A stretch of DNA of 9,833 nt, from assembly GCA_014376915.1 (NCBI GenBank), contig JACMQP010000204.1:1-9833 (forward strand). Direction: 5' to 3'. A program made the position numbers and the translations under genes. A model generated the notes under the pieces. It made no database searches, was not told the DNA's origin, and worked only from the letters and a program-made list of their open reading frames with translations. This DNA is from Ramlibacter sp. (GTDB lineage: Bacteria; Pseudomonadota; Gammaproteobacteria; Burkholderiales; Burkholderiaceae). Of the stretch, positions 1 to 6,946 are shown one piece after another; position 1 is the first letter of the stretch, and each line of letters opens with the position of its first letter.

Positions 1-2222
1 CGCATCCGCAGCACCTTGGCCTCGCGCGGCGTCAGGCTGTCCAGGATGTCCTTGACCACGTCGCGCAGGCCGGCCTGCATCGCCGCCTCGATCGGCGCCG
101 TGTTGGTGCTGTCCTCGATGAAGTCGCCCAGGTGGCTGTCGTCGTCGTCGCCGATCGGCGTCTCCATCGAGATCGGCTCCTTGGCGATCTTCATGATCTT
201 GCGGATCTTGTCTTCCGGGATCTCCATCTTGGCCGCCAGGATGCTGGCATCCGGCTCGAAGCCGAATTCCTGCAGGTGCTGGCGCGAGATCCGGTTCATC
301 TTGTTGATGGTCTCGATCATGTGGACCGGGATCCGGATGGTGCGGGCCTGGTCGGCGATGCTCCTTGTGATCGCTTGCCGGATCCACCACGTCGCATAGG
401 TCGAGAACTTGTAGCCGCGCCGGTATTCGAACTTGTCCACCGCCTTCATCAGGCCGATGTTGCCTTCCTGGATCAGGTCCAGGAACTGCAGGCCGCGATT
501 GGTGTACTTCTTGGCGATGGAGATCACGAGCCGCAGGTTGGCCTCGATCATTTCCTTCTTGGCATCCCGCGAGCTGGATTCGCCTTCGTTCATGCGCTTG
601 TTGATGCCCTTCAGTTCGGCCAGCGGCACGACCACGCGCGACTGCAGGTCTGCCAGCTTCTGCTGCAGTTCCTGAATCGGCGGAATGTTGCGGGCGATCA
701 CGATCGACCAGGGCTTGCCGGCTGCGGCCTGCTTCTCGACCCATTTCTGGTTCAGCAGGTTGGGCGGGAAATCCTTGACGAACGTCTCCTGCGGCATGCC
801 GCACTTGTCGACGATGATGCGGCGCAGTTCGCGTTCCTTCTTGCGCACGTCGTCGACCTGGCCGCGCACCATGTCGCACAGCTTCTCGATGGTCTTGGCG
901 GTGAAGCGGATGGTCATCAGCTCTTCCGACAGGGAGGTCTGCGCCTTCACATAGGCAGGCGTGCCGTAGCCTTCCTTGTCGTAGAGCTTGTGGATCTTCT
1001 CGAACAGTTGCTGGATGCGGGCGAAGCGCTCCAGCGCCTGGGTTTTGAGCTCTTCCAGCTTCTTGGTCAGCGCCTTGGAGCCGCCGTTGCCGTCGTCATC
1101 GTCATCGGCGTCGAACTCGTCGAAGTCTTCCTCGGCCACGTAGTCGTCGGCCTCGTTCGGGTTGGAGAAGCCGTCGACCACGGTGGAGATGACCACCCGG
1201 CCTTCGCGGATCTCGTTGGCCAGCCGCAGGATTTCGGCGATGGTGGCGGGGGAAGCGGAGATCGCCTCCATCATCGCCATCAGGCCGCCTTCGATGCGCT
1301 TGGCAATTTCGATTTCGCCTTCGCGGGTCAACAGCTCCACGGTGCCCATCTCGCGCATGTACATGCGGACCGGGTCGGTGGTGCGGCCAAATTCGCTGTC
1401 GACGGTGGACAGGGCGGCTTCTGCTTCCTCCTCGGCTTCTTCCACCGTGGCTGCCGTCGGCGTTGTGTTGTTCAACAACAGCATTTCGGCGTCCGGCGTC
1501 TGCTCGTAAACGGCGACGCCGAGGTCGTTCAGCATCGTCACCACGACTTCGAGCGTTTCAGCGTCGATCAGCTTGTCGGGCAGGTGGTCGGAGATTTCGG
1601 CGTGCGTCAGGTAGCCGCGGGTCTTGCCCAGCGTGATCAGCGTTTTCAGGCGCTGGCGGCGCTTGGCCATGTCCTCTTCGGACAGGACGGTTTCGTCCAG
1701 GCCGAATTCCTTCATCAAGGCCCGTTCTTTGGCCTTGCTGATCTTCATGCGCAGCGGCTTGACCTTCTCGGTGGTCGCCTCCACCACGGGTTCACCGACC
1801 AGGTCGTCCTCGATGTCGGACATGTCCACGTCCTCGCCCTTGGCCTCGTTGCCGGTCTTGGGCTTGCGGCCGCGCTTGGCGCCAGTGGCGGGTGCGGCGG
1901 CACCGTCGGCGCTGGCGGCCTTGGGCGGGCGCCCCGGCTTTTTCTTCACAACTTCGGTGACAGGGGCGGCGGCCTTGGCCGGCTTCTTCAGCTCTTCGGC
2001 CTTGGCAGTGGCTTTCTCGGACTTGACGGCGGGGGACTTCGATGCTGGCACGGACTTCACTTTCGTTGCGGGCTTGACGGGGGCCTTGGCCTGAGGTTTC
2101 GCCGCCGGCTTGACGGCTTTGGCTAAGGTCCTGGCCGGTTTCGGCACCGGTTTGATCACTTTTTTCGCAATGGGTTTCGCGGCGGGCTTGACAAGCTTTC
2201 CCGACTTTTGAGCAGCAGGCAT
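1..2222 (-). CDS. rpoD: RNA polymerase primary sigma factor RpoD (sigma-70), 3' end cut by window edge
   Basis: This is the housekeeping sigma factor, which directs RNA polymerase to -10/-35 promoters. I translated the minus strand from 2222 to the left edge: 740 codons stay open with no stop. Residues 1 to about 130 are a Lys/Ala/Pro-rich extension. Region 1.1 lies around residues 180-230 and region 1.2 starts near residue 282 ([11 protein letters not shown]). An acidic stretch ([12 protein letters not shown]) sits in the non-conserved region. Regions 2.1-2.4 fall at about 560-620 ([47 protein letters not shown]), followed by region 3 ([12 protein letters not shown]). The last visible part is [11 protein letters not shown] of region 4. 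By comparison with E. coli RpoD (613 residues), some 55-60 residues, including the region 4.2 helix-turn-helix, lie outside. The start is supported by TGAGG six bases upstream. It lies downstream of dnaG on the same strand, as in the macromolecular synthesis operon. The identification is secure. Confidence 0.98.
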   Translation of the reverse strand, partial: MPAAQKSGKLVKPAAKPIAKKVIKPVPKPARTLAKAVKPAAKPQAKAPVKPATKVKSVPASKSPAVKSEKATAKAEELKKPAKAAAPVTEVVKKKPGRPPKAASADGAAAPATGAKRGRKPKTGNEAKGEDVDMSDIEDDLVGEPVVEATTEKVKPLRMKISKAKERALMKEFGLDETVLSEEDMAKRRQRLKTLITLGKTRGYLTHAEISDHLPDKLIDAETLEVVVTMLNDLGVAVYEQTPDAEMLLLNNTTPTAATVEEAEEEAEAALSTVDSEFGRTTDPVRMYMREMGTVELLTREGEIEIAKRIEGGLMAMMEAISASPATIAEILRLANEIREGRVVISTVVDGFSNPNEADDYVAEEDFDEFDADDDDDGNGGSKALTKKLEELKTQALERFARIQQLFEKIHKLYDKEGYGTPAYVKAQTSLSEELMTIRFTAKTIEKLCDMVRGQVDDVRKKERELRRIIVDKCGMPQETFVKDFPPNLLNQKWVEKQAAAGKPWSIVIARNIPPIQELQQKLADLQSRVVVPLAELKGINKRMNEGESSSRDAKKEMIEANLRLVISIAKKYTNRGLQFLDLIQEGNIGLMKAVDKFEYRRGYKFSTYATWWIRQAITRSIADQARTIRIPVHMIETINKMNRISRQHLQEFGFEPDASILAAKMEIPEDKIRKIMKIAKEPISMETPIGDDDDSHLGDFIEDSTNTAPIEAAMQAGLRDVVKDILDSLTPREAKVLRM

Positions 2223-2228
2223 GAAATA

Positions 2229-2233
2229 CCTCA
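2229..2233 (-). promoter_or_regulatory. Ribosome binding site of rpoD
   Basis: TGAGG on the minus strand is followed by a six-base spacer (TATTTC) and the ATG at 2222. This fixes the start codon ahead of the Lys/Ala-rich extension rather than at a later Met, so the extension is very probably translated. Confidence 0.75.
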
Positions 2234-2277
2234 GGAGTTCAAAAAACTGAAAACAACAGCGCCACGACGACCCGGCG

Positions 2278-2313
2278 CGGGAGAGGGGACCGACCGGACT
2301 CCCGGCGACGGGA
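2278..2313 (-). promoter_or_regulatory. Two mutually exclusive small hairpins in the rpoD leader
   Basis: In the minus-strand transcript, TCCCG (2313-2309) can pair with CGGGA (2304-2300) across a four-base loop. Alternatively, CGGGAG (2304-2299) can pair with CTCCCG (2283-2278) across a 14-base loop. Both stems use 2300-2304, so only one can form at a time. No U-tract follows, so this is not an intrinsic terminator. In GC-rich DNA such pairings can arise by chance, and function is unproven. Confidence 0.25.
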
Positions 2314-2454
2314 ATCCAGCTGGTCCATCAAGGGCAAGATGGGTGGGCGAACATTTGGGGTGCAGTCCTTGCGGGTATTGGCGTGTCGGGCGCGATGTCC
2401 ACGGTTGGCCGGTCCGGAGGTTCTGCTGTCGCTCTTGCCGTCAGGAAACCTTAC

Positions 2455-2480
2455 ATTATACCGCCGGTGCATGATTTCAA
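2455..2480 (-). promoter_or_regulatory. Candidate rpoD promoter at the end of dnaG
   Basis: A perfect TATAAT lies on the minus strand at 2460-2455, just past the dnaG stop. The best -35 match, TTGAAA at 2480-2475, overlaps that stop codon, but its spacer is only 14 bases, shorter than the usual 16-18. The -35 contribution is therefore doubtful. Transcription would begin near 2448 and give a leader of about 226 nt before the rpoD ATG. An rpoD-specific promoter in addition to readthrough from dnaG fits what is known for this operon in E. coli, where internal promoters lie within dnaG. Confidence 0.45.
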
Positions 2481-4258
2481 GGGCTTGTTTTCTTCTTCTG
2501 GGCTTCTACCCGCTGCCTCAGCTGCTCGTAGGCAGCCGGGTCCGTGCCGGCTCGCGTCACCAGTTCCGTCATTTCTTCGTCGCTCCGGCGCTTTCGCTCC
2601 AGCGCCAGGATCTGACGCAGCTCCTGCAAGTCGTTTTCAATGTCCGGCAGCACTTTGTCGACCTGGCCGACTGCAAAAGCCCCCATTTCGTGCCCCTGCA
2701 GGGCGTCGCGCAGCGCCGGCCAGGGCTGCGGCCCGTGGTCGTGGACCCGGCTGTCGAGCCAGGAAAAGAGGGGCCCGTGGGGCGCTGCCAATTCGCACAG
2801 CAGCTGTTGGTCGTCGTGGCTGAGCGTCTCCCAGGCCTGCGGATCCGACAGCACGATCTGCAGCGCCCGGTCGCCCCGTCCGGGCGGCAGCTGGCGGCCG
2901 GGCCGGGGCGGGCGCGGCGCGCTCCCGCTGCGCCCGGCGCGTGACCAGGGCGCAACGGCCGGCTTCTGGCCCCACAGGCTGGCCAGTTCCGCCACAGCCA
3001 GCTGCGCGAGGGTGGCGATCTCGGCCAGCAACTGGCGTTTCAGGGCGCCGTCGGGCAGGGCCGTCCACAAGGGCTTGGCATTGGCTGCCATGTGGGCGCG
3101 GCCTTCCGCCGTGCCAAGGTCGCAACCCTCGCGCCCCGAGTCGATCAGGAAGCGTGACAGCGGCGTCGCCTCGCTGACGTAGCGGGAGAAGGCGTCGCGG
3201 CCGAATTCGCGGATGAAGCTGTCCGGGTCATGCTCGGACGGCAGGAACAGGAATTTCACCGAGCGGACGTCGGTGGCATAGGGCAGGGCGCCGTCCAGCG
3301 CCTTGCGTGCCGCGCGGCGGCCGGCGGCGTCGCCGTCGAAGCTGAAGACCACCGAGTCGGTGAAGCGGAACAGCTTCTGCACGTGGTCGGGCGTGCAGGC
3401 CGTGCCCAGCGTCGCCACTGCGTTGGGAAAACCCAGCTGTGCCAGCGCCACAACGTCCATGTAGCCCTCCGTCACCAGCACATAGCCGTGCTCGCGCAGC
3501 GCCTGCCGCGCCTCGTACAGGCCATAGAGCTCGCGGCCCTTGCTGAACACAGGAGTCTCAGGCGAGTTCAGGTATTTTGGTTTTTCGTCGCCGAGCACCC
3601 GGCCGCCGAAGCCGATGCACTCGCCCTTCACGTTGCGGATCGGGAACATCACCCGGTCGCGGAACCGGTCGTAGCGCTTGTCGTCGTCCTCGTTGACGAT
3701 CACCAGGCCACTCTCGGCCAGCAGCGGGTCGTCGTAGTCAGGGAACACGCTGGCCAGGCTGCGCCAGCCTTCGGGCGCGTAGCCCAGACCGAACTCCTTC
3801 GCGATCTCGCCGGAAAGGCCGCGCTGCTTGAAGTAGGCGACGGCCTTGGGCGAATTCTTCAGCTGCTTGCGGTAGGCGTCGCCGGCCTTTTCCAGCACGT
3901 CGGTCAACGTGGCCTGCCTGGCCCGCTGCTGTGCGGCGCGCTCGCGGTCCTGCGGCGTGGCGTCGTCCTCCGGGATCTGCATGCCGAACTGCTGCGCGAG
4001 GTCTTGCACCGCCTCGATAAACGTCATTCCGTTGTTCTCGATCAGGAAGCTGATCGCGTTGCCGTTCTTGCCGCAGCCGAAGCAGTGATAGAACTGCTTG
4101 CTGGGGCTGACGGAGAACGAAGGCGACTTCTCGCTGTGGAACGGGCACAGCCCGGTGTAGTTGGCGCCGCCTTTCTTCAGCTGGACGGAGCGGCCGACGA
4201 TTTCGACGATGTCAGCGCGGCTCACGAGCTCCTGGATGAAATTCTGCGGAATGGCCAT
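2477..4258 (-). CDS. dnaG: DNA primase DnaG
   Basis: The primase makes the short RNA primers for lagging-strand synthesis and acts with the DnaB helicase at the replication fork. The protein has 593 residues, close to the E. coli length of 581. The N-terminal CHC2 zinc domain shows Cys38-x2-His41 and Cys59-x2-Cys62. The TOPRIM catalytic domain shows Glu264 (TEGYMD), Asp308 and Asp310 (FDGD), and Asp344/Asp346 (DPDSF). A Pro/Arg/Gly-rich linker (about 432-463) leads to the C-terminal part that in this family binds DnaB. I chose the ATG at 4258 (MAIPQNFIQEL) because family members begin this way and because the longer reading frame up to 4342 would run into the divergent gene. There is no clear Shine-Dalgarno sequence before it. 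rpoD follows on the same strand after 254 bp. The usual upstream partner rpsU is absent, and its own promoter must overlap the divergent gene. Identification is firm. Confidence 0.98.
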   Translation of the reverse strand: MAIPQNFIQELVSRADIVEIVGRSVQLKKGGANYTGLCPFHSEKSPSFSVSPSKQFYHCFGCGKNGNAISFLIENNGMTFIEAVQDLAQQFGMQIPEDDATPQDRERAAQQRARQATLTDVLEKAGDAYRKQLKNSPKAVAYFKQRGLSGEIAKEFGLGYAPEGWRSLASVFPDYDDPLLAESGLVIVNEDDDKRYDRFRDRVMFPIRNVKGECIGFGGRVLGDEKPKYLNSPETPVFSKGRELYGLYEARQALREHGYVLVTEGYMDVVALAQLGFPNAVATLGTACTPDHVQKLFRFTDSVVFSFDGDAAGRRAARKALDGALPYATDVRSVKFLFLPSEHDPDSFIREFGRDAFSRYVSEATPLSRFLIDSGREGCDLGTAEGRAHMAANAKPLWTALPDGALKRQLLAEIATLAQLAVAELASLWGQKPAVAPWSRAGRSGSAPRPPRPGRQLPPGRGDRALQIVLSDPQAWETLSHDDQQLLCELAAPHGPLFSWLDSRVHDHGPQPWPALRDALQGHEMGAFAVGQVDKVLPDIENDLQELRQILALERKRRSDEEMTELVTRAGTDPAAYEQLRQRVEAQKKKTSP

Positions 4259-4298
4259 GGGTCTGTGTATTCTTGCAGGGAAAATCCAGGAGACCGGA
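4259..4298. promoter_or_regulatory. 40-bp divergent intergenic region, dnaG / acyl-CoA synthetase
   Basis: Only 40 bp separate the two start codons, too little for two independent complete promoters. On the plus strand TATTCT (4268-4273) matches a -10 box at four of six positions and would give a leader of roughly 19 nt. No convincing -35 is seen 16-18 bases upstream. On the minus strand the dnaG promoter must lie further back, inside the first codons of the synthetase gene, and I could not identify it. The two promoters probably overlap and may interfere. Confidence 0.35.
4288..4292 (+). promoter_or_regulatory. Ribosome binding site of the acyl-CoA synthetase
   Basis: AGGAG is followed by a six-base spacer (accgga) and the ATG at 4299. 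This decides the start: the reading frame is open 46 codons further upstream, to 4161, but that would overlap dnaG, and only the 4299 start has a ribosome binding site. Confidence 0.8.
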
Positions 4299-5945
4299 AT
4301 GACCAGCATCTTTGAGCAGGACCTGCCGCGGAACGTTGCCAACCACGCTCCACTGACACCGCTGTCGTTCCTGGAGCGCAGCGCCGAGGTTTACCCGGAG
4401 CGCCTGGCGGTCATCCATGGCGACCTGCGACGGACCTGGTCCGAGGTTTACGCACGCTCTCGCCAGTTGGCCAGCGCGCTGCAGCGGCATGGCATCGGCA
4501 AGGGCGACACGGTGGCCGTGATGCTGCCCAACACGCCGCCCATGGTGGAGGCCCATTTCGGCATTCCGATGGCCGGCGCCGTGCTCAACGCGCTCAATAC
4601 GCGGCTCGACCCCGAAACCGTGGCCTTCATGCTGGACCACGGCGAGGCGAAGGTCGTGATCGTCGACCCGGAATTCGCGGGCGTGATGAAGAAAGCGATC
4701 GGGCTGCGCAAGGCACCCTGGCCGCTGCTGGTGATCGACGTCGAGGATGCGGTCTACACCGGAGCGGTCGAACGCATCGGCAGCACGACCTACGATGCTT
4801 TCGTCGCCGCCGGTGACCGGACCTTCGAATGGCAGTTGCCGGACGACGAGTGGGAGGCGATCTCGCTGAACTACACCAGTGGCACCACCGGCAATCCCAA
4901 GGGCGTGGTCTACCACCACCGCGGCGCGGCGGTCAACGCCATTTCCAACATCCTCGAATGGGACATGCCGAAATTCGCCCGCTACCTCTGGACGTTGCCG
5001 ATGTTCCATTGCAACGGCTGGTGCTTCCCGTGGACCGTGGCGGCGCGGGCCGGCGTCAACGTCTGCCTGCGCAAGGTGGAGGCCGCGGCCATGATCGACG
5101 CGATCAAGACTCACCGCGTGACCCATTACTGCGGCGCGCCGATCGTGCATGGCATGCTGGTCAACGCGCCCGACGCGATGAAGGCGGGCTTGCCGATCGG
5201 CGTCAAGGCCATGGTCGCGGGTGCGGCGCCACCGGCGTCGATGATCGAAGGCATGGAGCGCATGGGCTTCGACCTGACCCATGTCTATGGCCTGACCGAG
5301 GTTTATGGACCGGCGACAGTCTGTCCCAAACACGAGGCGTGGGACAGCCTGGACATCGGCGAGCGGGCCCGGCTCAACGCGCGCCAGGGCGTGCGCTACC
5401 ACTTGCAGCGTGCCGCCCGCGTGATCGACCCGGCAACGATGGAGCCGGTGCCGCAGGACGGCGAAACGATGGGCGAGATCATGTTCCGCGGCAACATCAC
5501 GATGAAGGGCTACCTGAAGAACCCGGAGGCGACGCAGGAAGCGTTCGCGGGTGGCTGGTTCCATACCGGCGATCTGGCAGTGCAGTTTCCGGACGGCTAC
5601 ATCAAGATCAAGGACCGCAGCAAGGACGTCATCATTTCGGGCGGCGAAAACATCTCGTCGATCGAGGTCGAGGACGTGCTGTACCGCCATCCCGACGTGC
5701 TGGCCGCGGCCGTGGTCGCCAAGCCCGACGAGCGCTGGGGCGAAACTCCCTGCGCCTTCGTCGAACTGAAGGCGGGCGCCACGACCACGGCCGCCGACAT
5801 CGTCGCGCACTGCAAGAAGCACCTGGCCGGCTTCAAGGTGCCGCGGGCCGTCGTGTTCGGGGAACTGCCCAAGACGTCGACCGGCAAGATCCAGAAGTTC
5901 GAACTCAGAAAGCAGGCAGGCTCGGCAGCGGCAATCGATGTGTAG
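4299..5945 (+). CDS. AMP-dependent acyl-CoA synthetase (fatty/carboxylic acid CoA ligase)
   Basis: This enzyme activates a carboxylic acid with ATP to an acyl-adenylate and transfers it to coenzyme A. It is most likely a soluble cytoplasmic enzyme: no signal peptide or membrane segment is seen. It has 548 residues, normal for the family. Visible ANL-superfamily motifs are the P-loop YTSGTTGNPKG (192-202), YGLTE (330-334), HTGD (422-425), the hinge and core A8 KIKDRSKDVIISGGE (436-450), and PKTSTGK with the catalytic Lys530. The sequence style (LPRN.AN..PLTPL.FLERSA at the N-terminus, VYHHRGA after the P-loop) fits the bacterial group related to plant acyl-activating enzymes and medium/long-chain acyl-CoA synthetases. 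Some automated pipelines call such proteins 3-methylmercaptopropionyl-CoA ligase (DmdB-like). The substrate cannot be read from sequence. It is divergent from dnaG and may be co-transcribed with the YihY gene 73 bp downstream. Confidence 0.93.
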   Translation: MTSIFEQDLPRNVANHAPLTPLSFLERSAEVYPERLAVIHGDLRRTWSEVYARSRQLASALQRHGIGKGDTVAVMLPNTPPMVEAHFGIPMAGAVLNALNTRLDPETVAFMLDHGEAKVVIVDPEFAGVMKKAIGLRKAPWPLLVIDVEDAVYTGAVERIGSTTYDAFVAAGDRTFEWQLPDDEWEAISLNYTSGTTGNPKGVVYHHRGAAVNAISNILEWDMPKFARYLWTLPMFHCNGWCFPWTVAARAGVNVCLRKVEAAAMIDAIKTHRVTHYCGAPIVHGMLVNAPDAMKAGLPIGVKAMVAGAAPPASMIEGMERMGFDLTHVYGLTEVYGPATVCPKHEAWDSLDIGERARLNARQGVRYHLQRAARVIDPATMEPVPQDGETMGEIMFRGNITMKGYLKNPEATQEAFAGGWFHTGDLAVQFPDGYIKIKDRSKDVIISGGENISSIEVEDVLYRHPDVLAAAVVAKPDERWGETPCAFVELKAGATTTAADIVAHCKKHLAGFKVPRAVVFGELPKTSTGKIQKFELRKQAGSAAAIDV

Positions 5946-5968
5946 GGCCGGCCGTTTTTCTGAATGTC

Positions 5969-5996
5969 CTGGGTCCCCGTCTTCGCGCGGATGACG
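5969..5996. repeat. Dispersed intergenic palindromic repeat (degenerate copy)
   Basis: This stretch begins CTGGGTCCCCGTCTTC and ends CGGATGACG. It resembles the widespread proteobacterial element of form CTGG-(A/G)TTCCCGCnTTCGCGGGAATGACG. Its inner arms pair at 5974-5979 with 5986-5991 (five of six positions, one C/C mismatch) around the loop TCTTCG. Translated, the copy gives the tell-tale peptides WVPVFARMT on the plus strand and HPREDGDPG on the minus strand, close to the WVPAFAGMT and HPREGGDP often seen where such repeats are mis-annotated as protein. It fills much of the gap between the synthetase and YihY genes. Confidence 0.6.
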
Positions 5997-6018
5997 CCGG
6001 GCGGCATACTCAAAGCCA

Positions 6019-6930
6019 ATGCGCATCCTCAGTCACCAAATTCAATACGTCATGACGCACCCGGGCACGTTCGCCTGGCGCGTCCTCAAGGCCTTCAAGA
6101 AGAACCAGGGCCTGCTGCTCGCCGGGGCCGTGGCGTATTACGCGCTGCTGTCGATCGTGCCGCTGCTGATCCTGAGTGTGATCGCGCTGTCGCATTGGGT
6201 CGACCAGGGCGAACTGCTGGTGACGATCGGACGCTACCTCGAATGGCTGGTGCCGGGCCAGTCGAAGGCCATCGCCGGCGAACTTTCAAACTTCCTGACG
6301 CACCGCGACGTGATCGGCTGGGTGTTGCTGGGCACCATGCTGTTCTTCAGCTCGCTGGCCTTCACGGTGCTGGAAAACGCGATGTCGGTGATCTTCCTGC
6401 ACCGGATCGCCAAGCGCAAGCGTCGCTACTGGATCTCGGTGCTGCTGCCTTACGCCTATATCCTCAGCCTGGGCTTTGGCCTGCTGGTGGTGACGCTGGT
6501 CTCGGCCAGCTTGCAGGCGATCGGCGAAAACAGCATTCACCTGCTCGGCTACGAGTTCTCGCTGAGCGGTGTTTCCGGCGTGTTGCTCTACCTCTTGGGG
6601 CTGGCTGGCGAGATCTTCGTGCTGACGTCGGTCTACATGGTAATGCCGGTCGGGCGGCTGTCCTGGCAGCATGCGCTGCTCGGTGGCGTGACGGCGGCCC
6701 TGCTGTGGGAGATCACGCGCCACATCCTGGTGTGGTACTTCAGCACGCTGTCGCAGGTCAACGTGGTCTACGGCTCACTGACCACCGCCATCGTCGTGCT
6801 GCTGAGCCTGGAGATCGCGGCGACGCTGCTGCTGTTGGGTGCCCAGGTTATCTCCGAGTACGAGCGCATCGACAAGCCGAAGCAGGCCGAGCCGGTCAAT
6901 CCGCTGCACGTCGACGACCGGCCGGCCTGA
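6019..6930 (+). CDS. yihY: YihY/BrkB-family inner membrane protein
   Basis: This is a polytopic inner membrane protein of the YihY/BrkB family. The family was once mis-assigned as ribonuclease BN, and its molecular function is still not established (BrkB of Bordetella was linked to serum resistance). The product has 303 residues. It carries the N-terminal family signature FKKNQGLLLAGAVAYYALLS (26-45) and about six hydrophobic segments (roughly 31-58, 99-118, 138-165, 183-210, 214-238, 247-279). A conserved polar stretch, QVNVVYGSLTTAIVVLL, lies at 246-262. The C-terminal tail is hydrophilic and probably cytoplasmic. The start at 6019 has no good Shine-Dalgarno sequence. An in-frame ATG at 6052 (residue 12) is an alternative and would still keep the signature. 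It lies 73 bp after the synthetase gene on the same strand and ends 13 bp from the convergent aapP. Confidence 0.9.
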   Translation: MRILSHQIQYVMTHPGTFAWRVLKAFKKNQGLLLAGAVAYYALLSIVPLLILSVIALSHWVDQGELLVTIGRYLEWLVPGQSKAIAGELSNFLTHRDVIGWVLLGTMLFFSSLAFTVLENAMSVIFLHRIAKRKRRYWISVLLPYAYILSLGFGLLVVTLVSASLQAIGENSIHLLGYEFSLSGVSGVLLYLLGLAGEIFVLTSVYMVMPVGRLSWQHALLGGVTAALLWEITRHILVWYFSTLSQVNVVYGSLTTAIVVLLSLEIAATLLLLGAQVISEYERIDKPKQAEPVNPLHVDDRPA

Positions 6931-6946
6931 GTGCGCTAACGCTTCA
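6928..6946. terminator. Imperfect hairpin spanning two convergent stop codons
   Basis: TGAG(T)GCG, loop CTAA, CGCTTCA forms a seven-pair stem with one bulged T and one G-T pair. Its ends are exactly the stop codons of yihY (TGA, 6928-6930) and aapP (TCA on plus, 6944-6946). It could act as a weak bidirectional terminator or transcript-end stabiliser, but there is no T-tract on either side. Confidence 0.25.

Noticed and set aside
1466..1480. A palindrome, TGTTGTTCAACAACA, with seven-base arms and one central base, AT-rich compared with its surroundings.
   Set aside because: It lies inside the poorly conserved linker before rpoD region 1.2 and is explained by the codons for Leu-Leu-Leu-Asn-Asn-Thr. 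Nothing points to an operator there.
132..2126. A 664-codon open frame antisense to rpoD.
   Set aside because: It is a by-product of GC-rich codon use in rpoD. The peptide is low-complexity and has no recognisable domain, while the opposite strand encodes a clear sigma-70.
2239..2328. A possible 29-codon leader peptide (minus strand, ATG at 2328) ending 16 bases before the rpoD start.
   Set aside because: There is no Shine-Dalgarno sequence before its ATG, and no regulatory codon run is visible in it.
4259..4342. A longer N-terminus for DnaG starting at 4342.
   Set aside because: It would add 28 residues unlike any primase N-terminus and would overlap the start and ribosome binding site of the divergent gene.
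5946..5960. GGCCGGCC followed by GTTTTTC after the synthetase stop, considered as an intrinsic terminator.
   Set aside because: The palindrome has no loop and upstream pairing partners are weak, so no stable stem precedes the T-tract.
4212..6026. A 604-codon open frame antisense to the acyl-CoA synthetase.
   Set aside because: It is a His/Arg/Asp-rich shadow of a gene with all ANL motifs. Its start lies in the intergenic repeat region and has no ribosome binding site.
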